From Flavobacteriaceae bacterium (GTDB taxonomy: Bacteria; Bacteroidota; Bacteroidia; Flavobacteriales; Flavobacteriaceae), in contig JABDIV010000003.1 in NCBI GenBank assembly GCA_013003555.1, forward strand, positions 1 through 51,429: 51,429 nt of DNA. The letters are read 5' to 3'. The notes beneath the pieces were generated by a model that did not search any database, was not told where the DNA came from, and saw only the letters and a program-made list of their open reading frames with translations. Positions 26,262 to 35,054 of the stretch are shown here, one piece after another. Position 1 is the first letter of the stretch; each line of letters opens with the position of its first letter. Both the position numbers and the translations under genes were made by a program.

Positions 26262-28544
26262 GTGAATAAAAGACTACTTATTTATGTCTTCCTTATTTGT
26301 ACATTTTCATCTTATTCTCTAGATGAACGAAGTGTAATAAAAAAGATAGACAGTATCAACACACTGGCATTAGATCATTATAATAACAATGATTTCATGC
26401 TTTCGATCAATGCCTTCAGTCAGGCGATTAAATTATCCGATTCAATCAACGATAGCTATGGAATTGCGGTTGCCAATTTCACCCTTGGACGCATTTATAG
26501 CTATATGAAAGAATATGAGGACGCCGAGCGCTGCTATTTAAAATTGCTTGATGCCTCTAATGAGATTGGCGATAATTTCCTTATCGCAAATGCTTATATG
26601 AGTCTTGGTGAAGTTTATTGGCACGAAAACGAATCGACAAACGTGATCGATTATTTTAAAAAGGCCTATACGTATGCTCAAAAGAAGGATGTACGTGATT
26701 TGAATAACAAAGACAAAAAAGAAAATGTTTTATTTAATATCAGGATGAACCTTACACGGGCTTACCTGGAGATGGATAATACATCTGAAGCATTGATACA
26801 TTTGCTTCGTGCTGAGGAAAATCTTGACAATGCATCGTTTAGCATTTATAATGAAGGTTATTTCAGTTATATGTACGGGCGATATTTTTTACAGAAAAAG
26901 TCTTACTATAAAGCGAATAGTAAGTTTGAGGAGGCTTTGGCTTTCATTGAAGATAAGCACACTTCAGAGGACTATATTCAGAAAGAATTGCTAAGCTCCA
27001 TCTATAAATCATATTCCCAATCTCAGGCAGCTCTTGGAAATGGTGATGAGGCCTATCAGGTTCTTTTGAAATACAATCATTCACTTGAAGGATTGATGAA
27101 TGCTGAAAGTCTTAAGCAGGAAAATATAGCAAAATCAAAACTATTGATAGCTGAGTATAAGCGAGATGCTGAATTGGCAAATGAAGAAATGCTCCTTCAG
27201 GAACAATTGACTCGCAAAATGGAACGTATTAATGTGATTACGTATCTGGCTATTATTTTACTTGGCGTTTTTTTAATAGCCATTTACAAAAATTACCTGT
27301 CAAAGCGCAAATTAAGTACCATCCTCGAATCGAGAAATTTACAGTTGGAACGCGCGAAGGAAGCTGCAGAAAAATCTTCTGAACTCAAGTCGAACTTTAT
27401 TTCAAATGTTACTCATGAGTTACGCACACCACTTTATGGTGTTGTTGGTTTAACTTCATTGTTACTAAAAAGCAATGACCTCAGCGATCGCGATAATAAA
27501 TTCCTAAAATCTTTAAAGTTTTCAGGTGATTACTTATTAAACCTGATCAATGATATCCTTCAGGTTGGTAAGATGGAATCTCAAAATGTAGAATTACAAG
27601 AAACTACGGTTAACCTTAAAACTCTTATCGAAAACATATCTGATTCGTTTGAATATCGTCTTCAGGAAAATAACAATGAACTATGCATTCGTATTGATGA
27701 GCGATTACCCGAATATGTTAAGTGCGATAATGTTAGATTATCTCAGATATTTATCAATTTGGTGGGTAACAGTATCAAGTTTACAAATAACGGTAAGATC
27801 GAAGTTTCTGCCGATGTACTTGAAAAGACAGAGGATAATGTATCACTGAGATTTACTGTTAAGGATAACGGACCGGGTATTCCGAAAGCCCAGCATAAAA
27901 AGATCTTTGAAAATTTCTCTCAGGTCAATGAAAAAATGAATATCGATTATCAGGGTACAGGCTTAGGACTTTCTATAGCCAAAAACCTTGTGGAACTATT
28001 CGGTGGCCAAATCGAGCTGGTTAGTGATGTGGGCCAAGGTGCTGAATTTGCATTTGAAGTAAGTTTTGAAATCGATCAGGTATCTTCTGAAATAATTGGA
28101 GATGAGTTAGATGAAAACAAAACGATTTCATTGATGGATCGCCATTTAATACTTGTGGCCGAAGACAATAAGATCAACCAAATCGTTACTCAAAATGTCT
28201 TGGAAAAAGGAAATTTCGAATGTGAGATTGTTGAGAACGGCTTGGAAGCACTAAACGCGGTTCAATCAAAACAGTATGATCTTGTTTTAATGGATTTAAA
28301 CATGCCGGTTATGAATGGTATGGATGCCACAAAGGAGATCCGTAAATTCAATCCAACAATTCCTATAATCGCACTAACGGCTGCCGATATTGAGGAAGTA
28401 AAAAATGATTTCACCTCGAAAGGTTTTTGTGATGTGATAACCAAGCCATTCGATAATTTTGAGTTTTACCAGAAAATAACAGCTTGTATACAGAATTACA
28501 AATTGGAGGTAAACCGTGAAGCAAAATTGGTTAAGGTCTCTTAA
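26262..28544 (+). CDS. TPR hybrid sensor histidine kinase/response regulator (paralogue 1)
   Basis: A 760-aa one-protein phosphorelay. A GTG start (26262) gives a signal-like MNKRLLIYVFLICTFSSYSL; then periplasmic TPR-like helices (~30-300), a membrane segment (~325-345), the HisKA domain with His385 in SNVTHELRTPLYGVVGL, an HATPase domain (GNSIKFTNNG, DNGPGIP, GTGLGLSIAKNL) and a C-terminal receiver with Asp678 in VLMDLNMPVM. No DNA-binding output domain, so signalling must pass to a separate partner. The signal is unknown. It shares architecture and wording with the kinase at 41640-43868. Confidence 0.92.
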   Translation: MNKRLLIYVFLICTFSSYSLDERSVIKKIDSINTLALDHYNNNDFMLSINAFSQAIKLSDSINDSYGIAVANFTLGRIYSYMKEYEDAERCYLKLLDASNEIGDNFLIANAYMSLGEVYWHENESTNVIDYFKKAYTYAQKKDVRDLNNKDKKENVLFNIRMNLTRAYLEMDNTSEALIHLLRAEENLDNASFSIYNEGYFSYMYGRYFLQKKSYYKANSKFEEALAFIEDKHTSEDYIQKELLSSIYKSYSQSQAALGNGDEAYQVLLKYNHSLEGLMNAESLKQENIAKSKLLIAEYKRDAELANEEMLLQEQLTRKMERINVITYLAIILLGVFLIAIYKNYLSKRKLSTILESRNLQLERAKEAAEKSSELKSNFISNVTHELRTPLYGVVGLTSLLLKSNDLSDRDNKFLKSLKFSGDYLLNLINDILQVGKMESQNVELQETTVNLKTLIENISDSFEYRLQENNNELCIRIDERLPEYVKCDNVRLSQIFINLVGNSIKFTNNGKIEVSADVLEKTEDNVSLRFTVKDNGPGIPKAQHKKIFENFSQVNEKMNIDYQGTGLGLSIAKNLVELFGGQIELVSDVGQGAEFAFEVSFEIDQVSSEIIGDELDENKTISLMDRHLILVAEDNKINQIVTQNVLEKGNFECEIVENGLEALNAVQSKQYDLVLMDLNMPVMNGMDATKEIRKFNPTIPIIALTAADIEEVKNDFTSKGFCDVITKPFDNFEFYQKITACIQNYKLEVNREAKLVKVS

Positions 28545-28600
28545 TTTAATAGTATTAAGATCTGCTAAGATTATCAGTACTTAAATTAAAACCATGATGA

Positions 28601-28630
28601 TAAGGCCTCCTACGGGGGCCTTATTTTTTT
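28601..28630 (+). terminator. Terminator of the first hybrid kinase gene
   Basis: A GC-rich stem of ten pairs (from 28601 to 28623, one G-U) with a 3-nt loop, then seven T (28624-28630). The T-run overlaps the 3' end of the convergent O-methyltransferase gene. Confidence 0.85.
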
Positions 28631-29262
28631 CTACTGATGGTTAGTCCGTCACGAATTGGTAAGATGACGGTTTCAATACGATTATCTTCATTTAGAAGTC
28701 GATTGTATTTGATCAGGGATGCGGTGGCTTCATCACCTGTCTCTGCTGGCTTCAAAACCTTTCCACTCCAAAGCACATTATCCGATAAAAGAATACCGCC
28801 AGGATTCAATTTATCAATTATCAGATGGAAGTAAGTGTTGTAATTTTCCTTATCAGCATCGATGAACACCAGGTCAAACATCAGGTCTAATTTGGGTATT
28901 ATTTGCCTGGCATCCCCTAAATGCTGAATTATTTGCCTACCGAAATCAGAACGATTAAAATATCGTTTCTGGAAGTCGACCAGTTCTTCATTCATGTCGA
29001 TCGTGTGCAATTGGCCGTCTGCTTGCATACCTTCCGCCAGACATAGGGCAGAGTAGCCTGTATAAGTGCCGATTTCTAAAATGTTTAAAGGTCTTACCAA
29101 TTTAGAGATCATGCTTAAAACACGACCCTGATAATGTCCGCTTATCATGCGGGGCTGCATGATCTTTAGGTTGGTTTCCCGGTTGAGTTGTTTCAGTAAA
29201 TCAGGCTCGTTTTGACTATGTTTGACAACATAATCATCGATATTATCAGGTATGAAATCCAT
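28621..29262 (-). CDS. SAM-dependent O-methyltransferase in the kynurenine operon
   Basis: A 213-aa catechol-O-methyltransferase-like enzyme (Methyltransf_3 family). Motifs: LNILEIGTYTGYSALCLAEGM, LHTIDMNEELVDFQKRYF, FDLVFIDADKENY (metal-binding Asp) and GGILLSDNVLWSGKV. Its start shares one base with the stop of ACMS decarboxylase, so it is the last gene of the kynurenine operon. The substrate is unknown; the family methylates catechols and similar ortho-hydroxylated aromatics, so a link to 3-hydroxyanthranilate or 3-hydroxykynurenine is conceivable, but it may be an unrelated passenger. Confidence 0.87.
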   Translation of the reverse strand: MDFIPDNIDDYVVKHSQNEPDLLKQLNRETNLKIMQPRMISGHYQGRVLSMISKLVRPLNILEIGTYTGYSALCLAEGMQADGQLHTIDMNEELVDFQKRYFNRSDFGRQIIQHLGDARQIIPKLDLMFDLVFIDADKENYNTYFHLIIDKLNPGGILLSDNVLWSGKVLKPAETGDEATASLIKYNRLLNEDNRIETVILPIRDGLTISRKK

Positions 29263-30347
29263 TAGCTGTTATGAATGCGGTCAATTAATTTCTTCTTTGA
29301 TTTGTTATCATCCCCATAAAGCCATTGAAGGACATTGTCTTCCCAGATGTTATCGCATTCTTCCTGGGTTAAAATGTTCCGATCCTTGGCCAGATCTAAT
29401 ATTTTTCCAGGATATGACGATTGTTTTTCACTCTCCATTTCACCCAGGGGATAGGGATCATCCAATCCCATAATCACTTGTTTAGACGTCTGATTTTCAA
29501 TCAACAATTTTAGTGAACCGGTATCATGAACCAGGGTATCGAAGAATATATTTCTATGACCGACAGCTTTTCTGGGATGTTGCATACCTTCAAACAGGTC
29601 GGGCCGGCCGTCGAATCCCTGGATCCGCCTTCCGAGATTAATCTGGGCTAACTGACCCCCATGCGCAAAACAAACCCGCATGTTTGGAAACTTGTCTTGG
29701 TAACCATTTAAAGTAAAAAAATGATAGGCATCGGCACATTGGGCCAGCATCCATATCAGATGGAATCGCCAGGCCGTATTCTCAAGTTTGATGAATTTCT
29801 CACCATCGTATGGATGAATCTCAACAGCGAGATTAAACTTGCTCGCTAATTCAAAAATGGGTTCGTTTTCTTCATCAAATATGCAGCGCCAGGTTCCGAT
29901 TGTATCCATATAATGGGTTGGTAAACAAAGCAATTGCATACCGAGTTCTTCAACGCAACGCTCGATTTCCCAACAGGCACCGCGAACAAAGCCGGGATGG
30001 ACGACAAATCCGCAGGTAAATTTAGTCGGATTATCATGTTGGACCTTAGCATTAAAATCATTTTGAAACCGAAGCGCCTGCTTCATTTCTTCAACACGAA
30101 GTCCGTTCCCATAAAGCTGCGATAAATTGAGAACAACAGCATGATCGATATTAAACCGATCCATCCAGTCTAATTTTTCTTTTAAAAAAAAGCTCGAATC
30201 GGTAACCGGTCGTTTCCAATCCCGTTGAAGCATGAATTGCTTGTCATTATCAACCCAAAAGATGCCTTTATCTTTCATGAATTTTGGGATATCCTCAGGA
30301 TAGGGAAGGAGATGCGAATGACCGTTAATTCGTAATTTAGGCTTCAT
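29262..30347 (-). CDS. nbaD: 2-amino-3-carboxymuconate-6-semialdehyde decarboxylase
   Basis: Decarboxylates ACMS to 2-aminomuconate-6-semialdehyde, keeping flux away from quinolinate and NAD synthesis. It is a 361-aa amidohydrolase-superfamily protein; zinc ligands His10 and His12 (NGHSHLLP), His178 (EIHPYDG), the catalytic His229 (FAHGGQL) and Asp296/297 (GLDDPYP) line up with positions known in the Pseudomonas enzyme. It lies 6 bp after the dioxygenase gene. Confidence 0.9.
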   Translation of the reverse strand: MKPKLRINGHSHLLPYPEDIPKFMKDKGIFWVDNDKQFMLQRDWKRPVTDSSFFLKEKLDWMDRFNIDHAVVLNLSQLYGNGLRVEEMKQALRFQNDFNAKVQHDNPTKFTCGFVVHPGFVRGACWEIERCVEELGMQLLCLPTHYMDTIGTWRCIFDEENEPIFELASKFNLAVEIHPYDGEKFIKLENTAWRFHLIWMLAQCADAYHFFTLNGYQDKFPNMRVCFAHGGQLAQINLGRRIQGFDGRPDLFEGMQHPRKAVGHRNIFFDTLVHDTGSLKLLIENQTSKQVIMGLDDPYPLGEMESEKQSSYPGKILDLAKDRNILTQEECDNIWEDNVLQWLYGDDNKSKKKLIDRIHNS

Positions 30348-30353
30348 AAAGTG

Positions 30354-30890
30354 TTATTCCTCAATTTTAACTTTTCTCGGTGGCTGCATGATCTCACCAC
30401 AATTCGGACAGGTACGCTTTTCAAGATTGGAATAGTAGTTATCGAATATCTTTGGCATATCTGTTTCAATGTTTTTCAAGGTAAAATCTTCTTCATAAAG
30501 TTTTGTGACACAAGATTCACAAAACCACATCAAGGCATCGCTCATACCTTTCGGACGCTTATATTCGATAACCAGTCCAACCGTATTTGCACCACGTTGT
30601 GGTGAATGCGGAACTTTCGGAGGTAGCAAGTAAATATCGCCTTCCTTTATGTGCACATCTTTTGGAGTTCCCTTATCAATTATTTTAAGAACAATATCGC
30701 CTTCAACCTGATAGAAAAATTCGGGCGTTTCATTATAATGATAATCCTTTCGATTATTGGGTCCACCTACGACCATTACGATGAAATCACGATCTTTCCA
30801 AACTACTTTATTACCAACAGGAGGCTTCAGCAAATGGCGGTTTTCATCAATCCAGGCCTTAAAATTCAATGGAGAAACTAGTTTGCTCAT
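30354..30890 (-). CDS. nbaC: 3-hydroxyanthranilate 3,4-dioxygenase
   Basis: Opens the ring of 3-hydroxyanthranilate to give ACMS, using non-heme Fe(II). It is a 178-aa cupin with Fe ligands His51, Glu57 (YHYNETPEFFY) and His95 (VPHSPQR). The C-terminal rubredoxin-like iron site is intact: Cys124, Cys127, Cys161 and Cys164 (WFCESC, CPNCGE), as in the bacterial enzyme type. It precedes the decarboxylase by 6 bp. Confidence 0.95.
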   Translation of the reverse strand: MSKLVSPLNFKAWIDENRHLLKPPVGNKVVWKDRDFIVMVVGGPNNRKDYHYNETPEFFYQVEGDIVLKIIDKGTPKDVHIKEGDIYLLPPKVPHSPQRGANTVGLVIEYKRPKGMSDALMWFCESCVTKLYEEDFTLKNIETDMPKIFDNYYSNLEKRTCPNCGEIMQPPRKVKIEE

Positions 30891-30917
30891 ATCGTTTTCT
30901 TAAGTTAATTATTAAAG

Positions 30918-31700
30918 TTACAAAGATTTTGTGCGACCACCATCTACAGGAAGGTTTATTCCATTGATATAGGAGGCCTTATCACTCGACAGGAATGCGA
31001 TGGCCTGGGCGGTTTCTTCGGGATGGGCAAATCTCCTGGCCGGTGTATAGTTCTTCATGATCTCTGCCATCTCCGCCTCAGTTCTTTCTTCTCGCTGGGC
31101 CTTTATTCGAATAATTTCGTTTAATCGTTCGGTTTGAGTAAAACCGGGTAAAACGTTATTGACGGTTATACCATGTCCACCCAACTCACCGGCAAGGGTC
31201 TTGCTCCAATTAGCAACCGCATTACGAATGGTATTGCTCACTCCCAATCCAGGGATGGGTTCTTTTACTGAGGTAGAAATAACATTGATAATACGGCCAT
31301 ATCCTTTTTCTTTCATAAAGGGCACAGTGAGTTTTGTAAGTTCATGGTTGCAAATGAGATGCTGATTGAATGCAGATAAAAACTCATCTGCCGACGCATC
31401 GATTATCAATCCGCTTCTCGGTCCGCCTGTATTGTTGATCAATATATGGAATCCAGGGTTCGATTTTAGATAGCGCGCAACAGTTTGCCTGAGATTATCG
31501 GGTTGAAAGAAATCGCCGATTAGGTAATCATGATCGCTATCACCTGGTAATTCCTTCAATACGGCCTTAAGCTTGTCTTCATTACGAGCCATAAGTGTTA
31601 TTCGGGCACCTTCGCCGGCCAATAGTATGGCTGTTGCACGTCCTATTCCCTGGGTACTGCCGCAAACAAGCGCTCTTTTATCTTTTAAATTTAGATCCAT
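30918..31700 (-). CDS. SDR-family protein with atypical active site, in the kynurenine operon
   Basis: A 260-aa short-chain dehydrogenase/reductase homologue. The cofactor loop reads VCGSTQGIGRA (14-22), the NNAG motif is replaced by NNTGG (89-93), and the C-terminal VDGG is present. The catalytic YxxxK is missing: in VSNTIRNAV, Ser155 sits where Tyr and Arg159 where Lys should be. This matches the BKR-like SDR subgroup noted for poor catalytic tetrads. It lies between the semialdehyde dehydrogenase and the dioxygenase (27 bp to the latter). No step of the known pathway needs it; reduction of an unsaturated intermediate, or a non-enzymatic role, are guesses. Confidence 0.85.
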   Translation of the reverse strand: MDLNLKDKRALVCGSTQGIGRATAILLAGEGARITLMARNEDKLKAVLKELPGDSDHDYLIGDFFQPDNLRQTVARYLKSNPGFHILINNTGGPRSGLIIDASADEFLSAFNQHLICNHELTKLTVPFMKEKGYGRIINVISTSVKEPIPGLGVSNTIRNAVANWSKTLAGELGGHGITVNNVLPGFTQTERLNEIIRIKAQREERTEAEMAEIMKNYTPARRFAHPEETAQAIAFLSSDKASYINGINLPVDGGRTKSL

Positions 31701-31800
31701 TCTCGGAATATTTTTATTTTATCAAATCATCAATTGCCCTCTAAAAACGTCGAAGTATTTTTGCCTTCTACCGGAACCAATAAATAAGATGGCGGACATC

Positions 31801-33240
31801 TCAATATTTAATACAAACATTTTTGGGTTCTGTAAAAAACCGCAATACTTCGAGTCCACCTTCACGGCCAAGTCCGGATTGTTTGACTCCACCGAATGGT
31901 GTGCGTAAATCCCGCAACATCCATGTATTTACCCAAACGATTCCAGAATGAATGGCGTGGGTAAGTCGCATGGTGCGGTTTAAGTTGTTTGTCCAAATTG
32001 TGGCCGAAAGACCATAATCAACCTTATTCGCGATATCCAGAACCTCCTGCTCTGATGTAAAGGGCATAATGGTCACCACAGGGCCAAAGATCTCCTCCCG
32101 GTTTGCACGACAATCATCACTTTTTACTTCAATTACCGTTGGTGACATATAATATCCGTCATCAAATCCTTTTAAGATGATCTGTTCACCACCACATAAA
32201 ACCTTGCCACCTTCATCAACCGCAATCTTCACATAGTCGAGCACCTTTTCAAGATGGTCTTTCGAAACCAGAGCTCCAATATCGGTGTTTTCATCATTTG
32301 GATGACCCACCTTAAGCCGTCGGATCTGCGCAACAAAATCAGACTTAAATTGGTTATAAAGCGATTGTTCAATAAAAATTCGACTTCCACAAAGGCAAAT
32401 CTGACCTTGATTAGAGAATGAGGATCTGATCGTAGTAGAGAGCATATTTTCATAATCGCAATCAGCAAAAATTATATTTGGATTTTTGCCCCCCAATTCA
32501 AGTGACAACTTTTTAAAATGTGGTGCAGCCGCAATTGCAATTTTAGCCCCGGTTTGGGTACCGCCTGTAAATGAAATAGCTTTTATATCAGGATGTACAA
32601 CTATTGCATGACCAACATTTTGACCTATCCCATGGACAATATTTAAAACGCCATGCGGTAAGCCAGCCTCATTGCATAATTCGCCAAGCATAAAAGAAGT
32701 TAAGGGGGTGATTTCACTGGGTTTGGCAATCACGCAATTTCCTGCAGCAATAGCGGGGGCAATTTTCCATGTGAACAAGTACAGTGGAAGATTCCAGGGG
32801 GAAATGCATCCAACAACTCCAATGGGTTGCCTGAGTGTATAATTAATCGCGTCTTGCCCGATTGTTTCATGACTTTCACTTGAGAATTGGGTGATTGCAT
32901 GCGCAAAAAACCTAAAGTTTTCGGCAGCCCTGGGAATATCAACAGTTTTGGCCAACTTCACCGGTTTGCCATTATCTTCGCTTTCAGCCTCGGCTAGTCG
33001 TTCGAGATTATCTTCAATTAGATCGGCGAGTTTAATAAGTATTTTACTGCGGTCTTCGACGGTCGTTCTCGACCAGGTTTGAAACGCCGATTTGGCTGCT
33101 ATATAAGCCACTTCAACATCCTCATGGTCGGAATCCGGGATTTTCCCATAAATTTCGCCATCTGCCGGACAAAAGTTATCCAGCCATTTATTTTGTAAGG
33201 GATCGACAAATTGTCCGTTTATAAAGTTTTGTATTATCAT
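31801..33240 (-). CDS. nbaE: 2-aminomuconate-6-semialdehyde dehydrogenase (ALDH family)
   Basis: Oxidises 2-aminomuconate-6-semialdehyde to 2-aminomuconate with NAD+. It is 479 aa. Catalytic Cys282 is in [11 protein letters not shown], the general-base Glu in [13 protein letters not shown], and the NAD-site in [12 protein letters not shown]. Sequence alone would say hydroxymuconic/aminomuconic semialdehyde dehydrogenase class; the operon decides the substrate. Its ATG overlaps the RidA-type gene by 4 bp. A 100-bp gap separates it from the SDR gene downstream. Confidence 0.9.
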   Translation of the reverse strand: MIIQNFINGQFVDPLQNKWLDNFCPADGEIYGKIPDSDHEDVEVAYIAAKSAFQTWSRTTVEDRSKILIKLADLIEDNLERLAEAESEDNGKPVKLAKTVDIPRAAENFRFFAHAITQFSSESHETIGQDAINYTLRQPIGVVGCISPWNLPLYLFTWKIAPAIAAGNCVIAKPSEITPLTSFMLGELCNEAGLPHGVLNIVHGIGQNVGHAIVVHPDIKAISFTGGTQTGAKIAIAAAPHFKKLSLELGGKNPNIIFADCDYENMLSTTIRSSFSNQGQICLCGSRIFIEQSLYNQFKSDFVAQIRRLKVGHPNDENTDIGALVSKDHLEKVLDYVKIAVDEGGKVLCGGEQIILKGFDDGYYMSPTVIEVKSDDCRANREEIFGPVVTIMPFTSEQEVLDIANKVDYGLSATIWTNNLNRTMRLTHAIHSGIVWVNTWMLRDLRTPFGGVKQSGLGREGGLEVLRFFTEPKNVCIKY

Positions 33241-33644
33241 GACGATTTTTTATGAGCCATTACTTTAATTTCCACCACAAGATCGGGATGCGGTAATTGG
33301 TGCACGGCAACAGTTGTTCTGGCCGGACCGGTTTCAGCGTTGAAAAACTCGGCATAGGCCTCATTATATCCCGCAAAATCATTCATGTTTACCAAAAATG
33401 AAGTTACATCAACAACATCAGCTAGTGATGCCCCTTCAAGTTTTAAGTTGCGGTCGATATTTTTCAACACCTCCCGGGTCTGTTCTTTAATATCAAGCCG
33501 CTTTGTTCCCATAGCATCGATGAGCTCAACACCTGCTATGGTGTTATCGACACGTCTTGAACTTGTACCTGATACAAAAATAAAATCACCTACTCGTTTC
33601 GTATGCGGATACGCTCCTCTCGGGGTTACCTTCTTGTTACTCAT
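33237..33644 (-). CDS. RidA-family protein, probable 2-aminomuconate deaminase
   Basis: A 135-aa YjgF/RidA-fold protein. It has the conserved Arg in [13 protein letters not shown] and the Glu in VVEIKVMA needed for enamine/imine hydrolysis. In kynurenine and 2-nitrobenzoate operons a member of this family (AmnD/NbaF) hydrolyses 2-aminomuconate to 4-oxalocrotonate and ammonia; position between kmo and the semialdehyde dehydrogenase makes that the best reading. A general RidA function cannot be excluded by sequence. Confidence 0.85.
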   Translation of the reverse strand: MSNKKVTPRGAYPHTKRVGDFIFVSGTSSRRVDNTIAGVELIDAMGTKRLDIKEQTREVLKNIDRNLKLEGASLADVVDVTSFLVNMNDFAGYNEAYAEFFNAETGPARTTVAVHQLPHPDLVVEIKVMAHKKSS

Positions 33645-33650
33645 AATTAT

Positions 33651-35054
33651 TTATTTTGTGCCCATGGTTTTAGCCACGCGATCATCTTCTAATATTTCCT
33701 CTGTAGCATGTCTAACCTGTATTAATAATTCTGTTAGATCGTCATCGATGGATATTTCTTTGTCGGCAATCATATTTAGAATGGCCTTATCCTGCGCACG
33801 TCCGCGCACCATGGCCTCGTTATAACCTATGTTTTCGTTAAAAGTGACCAGTGAATACTTCGAATTGTATTTTTGAGGGAAGGCCTTTTCAAGTTCCATT
33901 TCTATTTGTCGTTTCTTTTGAAAAATAGGATTAGCTACATGGTCACGCATCTCATAAAAATTATCGATAGCAAGATCGGCGATCGCATCGGTATCTATTT
34001 TTCTGTGGGCTTCATATGCTGAAAAAACAGCTTCCCAATCACCTTCATGTTTATCTAAAAAGCGATCAAATTCAACGACATCTTCAAATGAGGCATTCAT
34101 GCCCTGACCGTAGAAGGGTACAATGGCATGAGCAGCATCACCAATAAGAAGGCTATTACCTTTATAATGCCAGGGTGAACATTTTACTGTTCCAAGAGGT
34201 GAGGTCGGATTTTCGAAGAAGTCATCTAACAGATTTGGCATAAGCTCTAAGGCATCTGGAAATTCCTTTTCGAAGAAGTTTAGAACGTCCTCCTTTGTTT
34301 TCAGACCATCAAAGTTATAGCGGCCTTCATTATAACTGAGGAATAAGGTAACCGTAAAGCTTCCATCCAAATTCGGTAAAGCAATAAGCATATAGTCTCC
34401 CCTTGGCCAAATGTGCAGTGCATTCTTAAAGGTTTTGAATTTACCTTTAAGATCTGGCAATATGGTTAATTCTTTATAGCCATGGGTGAGGTAGTCTTGC
34501 GAAAAACTGAATAGAAACTTACGTGCTAAAAAATAACTTTTTCTTAGGACTGATCCAGCACCGTCAGCTCCGAAAATAACATCGGCCTCAAGCATGATCT
34601 CTTTTTTGTCCTCGTAGCAAAAGAATGACACTTTCTTATGTTCAAAATCGATGTGGGTGCATTTCTTATTGAATTCTATGGTGACATTTTCATGTTTTTC
34701 TGCTTCCGACATTAATAAGGCTGTAAGTTCCCCTCTAGATATCGAATTGATATATTCATGTGATCGGCCACTATAATTTGATAATTTGGTTTTGCCTTCT
34801 CGATCGTGTAACATTCGTCCATGCATCGGAATACACAGCGGCTCCACCTTCTCCTTAATACCAACAAGTTTCATGGCTTTCATACCGCGGTCTGAGAAAG
34901 CTAGATTTATTGATCGTCCTGCACTGATATCGACCTTTCTCAAATCTTGTCGTTTTTCCATCACGCGTACATTATAACCGCGCTGCCCCAGTCGCAGTGC
35001 CAATAATGAACCGCAAAGTCCGGCTCCAATAATCAATACAGAATCTTTAGGCAT
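33651..35054 (-). CDS. kmo: Kynurenine 3-monooxygenase
   Basis: FAD- and NADPH-dependent hydroxylation of kynurenine to 3-hydroxykynurenine. It is 467 aa. FAD-binding motifs: IIGAGLCGSLLALRLGQRGY (10-15 GxGxxG), FGADGAGSVLRKSYF, and the GD motif IGDAAHAIVPFYGQGMNASF, the last being very typical of KMO. The C-terminal ~70 residues correspond to the membrane-associated region of eukaryotic KMO but are hydrophilic here, so it is probably soluble or peripheral. It overlaps kynU by 8 bp. Confidence 0.95.
   Translation of the reverse strand: MPKDSVLIIGAGLCGSLLALRLGQRGYNVRVMEKRQDLRKVDISAGRSINLAFSDRGMKAMKLVGIKEKVEPLCIPMHGRMLHDREGKTKLSNYSGRSHEYINSISRGELTALLMSEAEKHENVTIEFNKKCTHIDFEHKKVSFFCYEDKKEIMLEADVIFGADGAGSVLRKSYFLARKFLFSFSQDYLTHGYKELTILPDLKGKFKTFKNALHIWPRGDYMLIALPNLDGSFTVTLFLSYNEGRYNFDGLKTKEDVLNFFEKEFPDALELMPNLLDDFFENPTSPLGTVKCSPWHYKGNSLLIGDAAHAIVPFYGQGMNASFEDVVEFDRFLDKHEGDWEAVFSAYEAHRKIDTDAIADLAIDNFYEMRDHVANPIFQKKRQIEMELEKAFPQKYNSKYSLVTFNENIGYNEAMVRGRAQDKAILNMIADKEISIDDDLTELLIQVRHATEEILEDDRVAKTMGTK

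Noticed and set aside
30918..31700. Calling the SDR a 3-oxoacyl-ACP reductase (FabG)
   Set aside because: The catalytic Tyr and Lys are replaced and the gene lies in a kynurenine operon, not with fatty acid genes.
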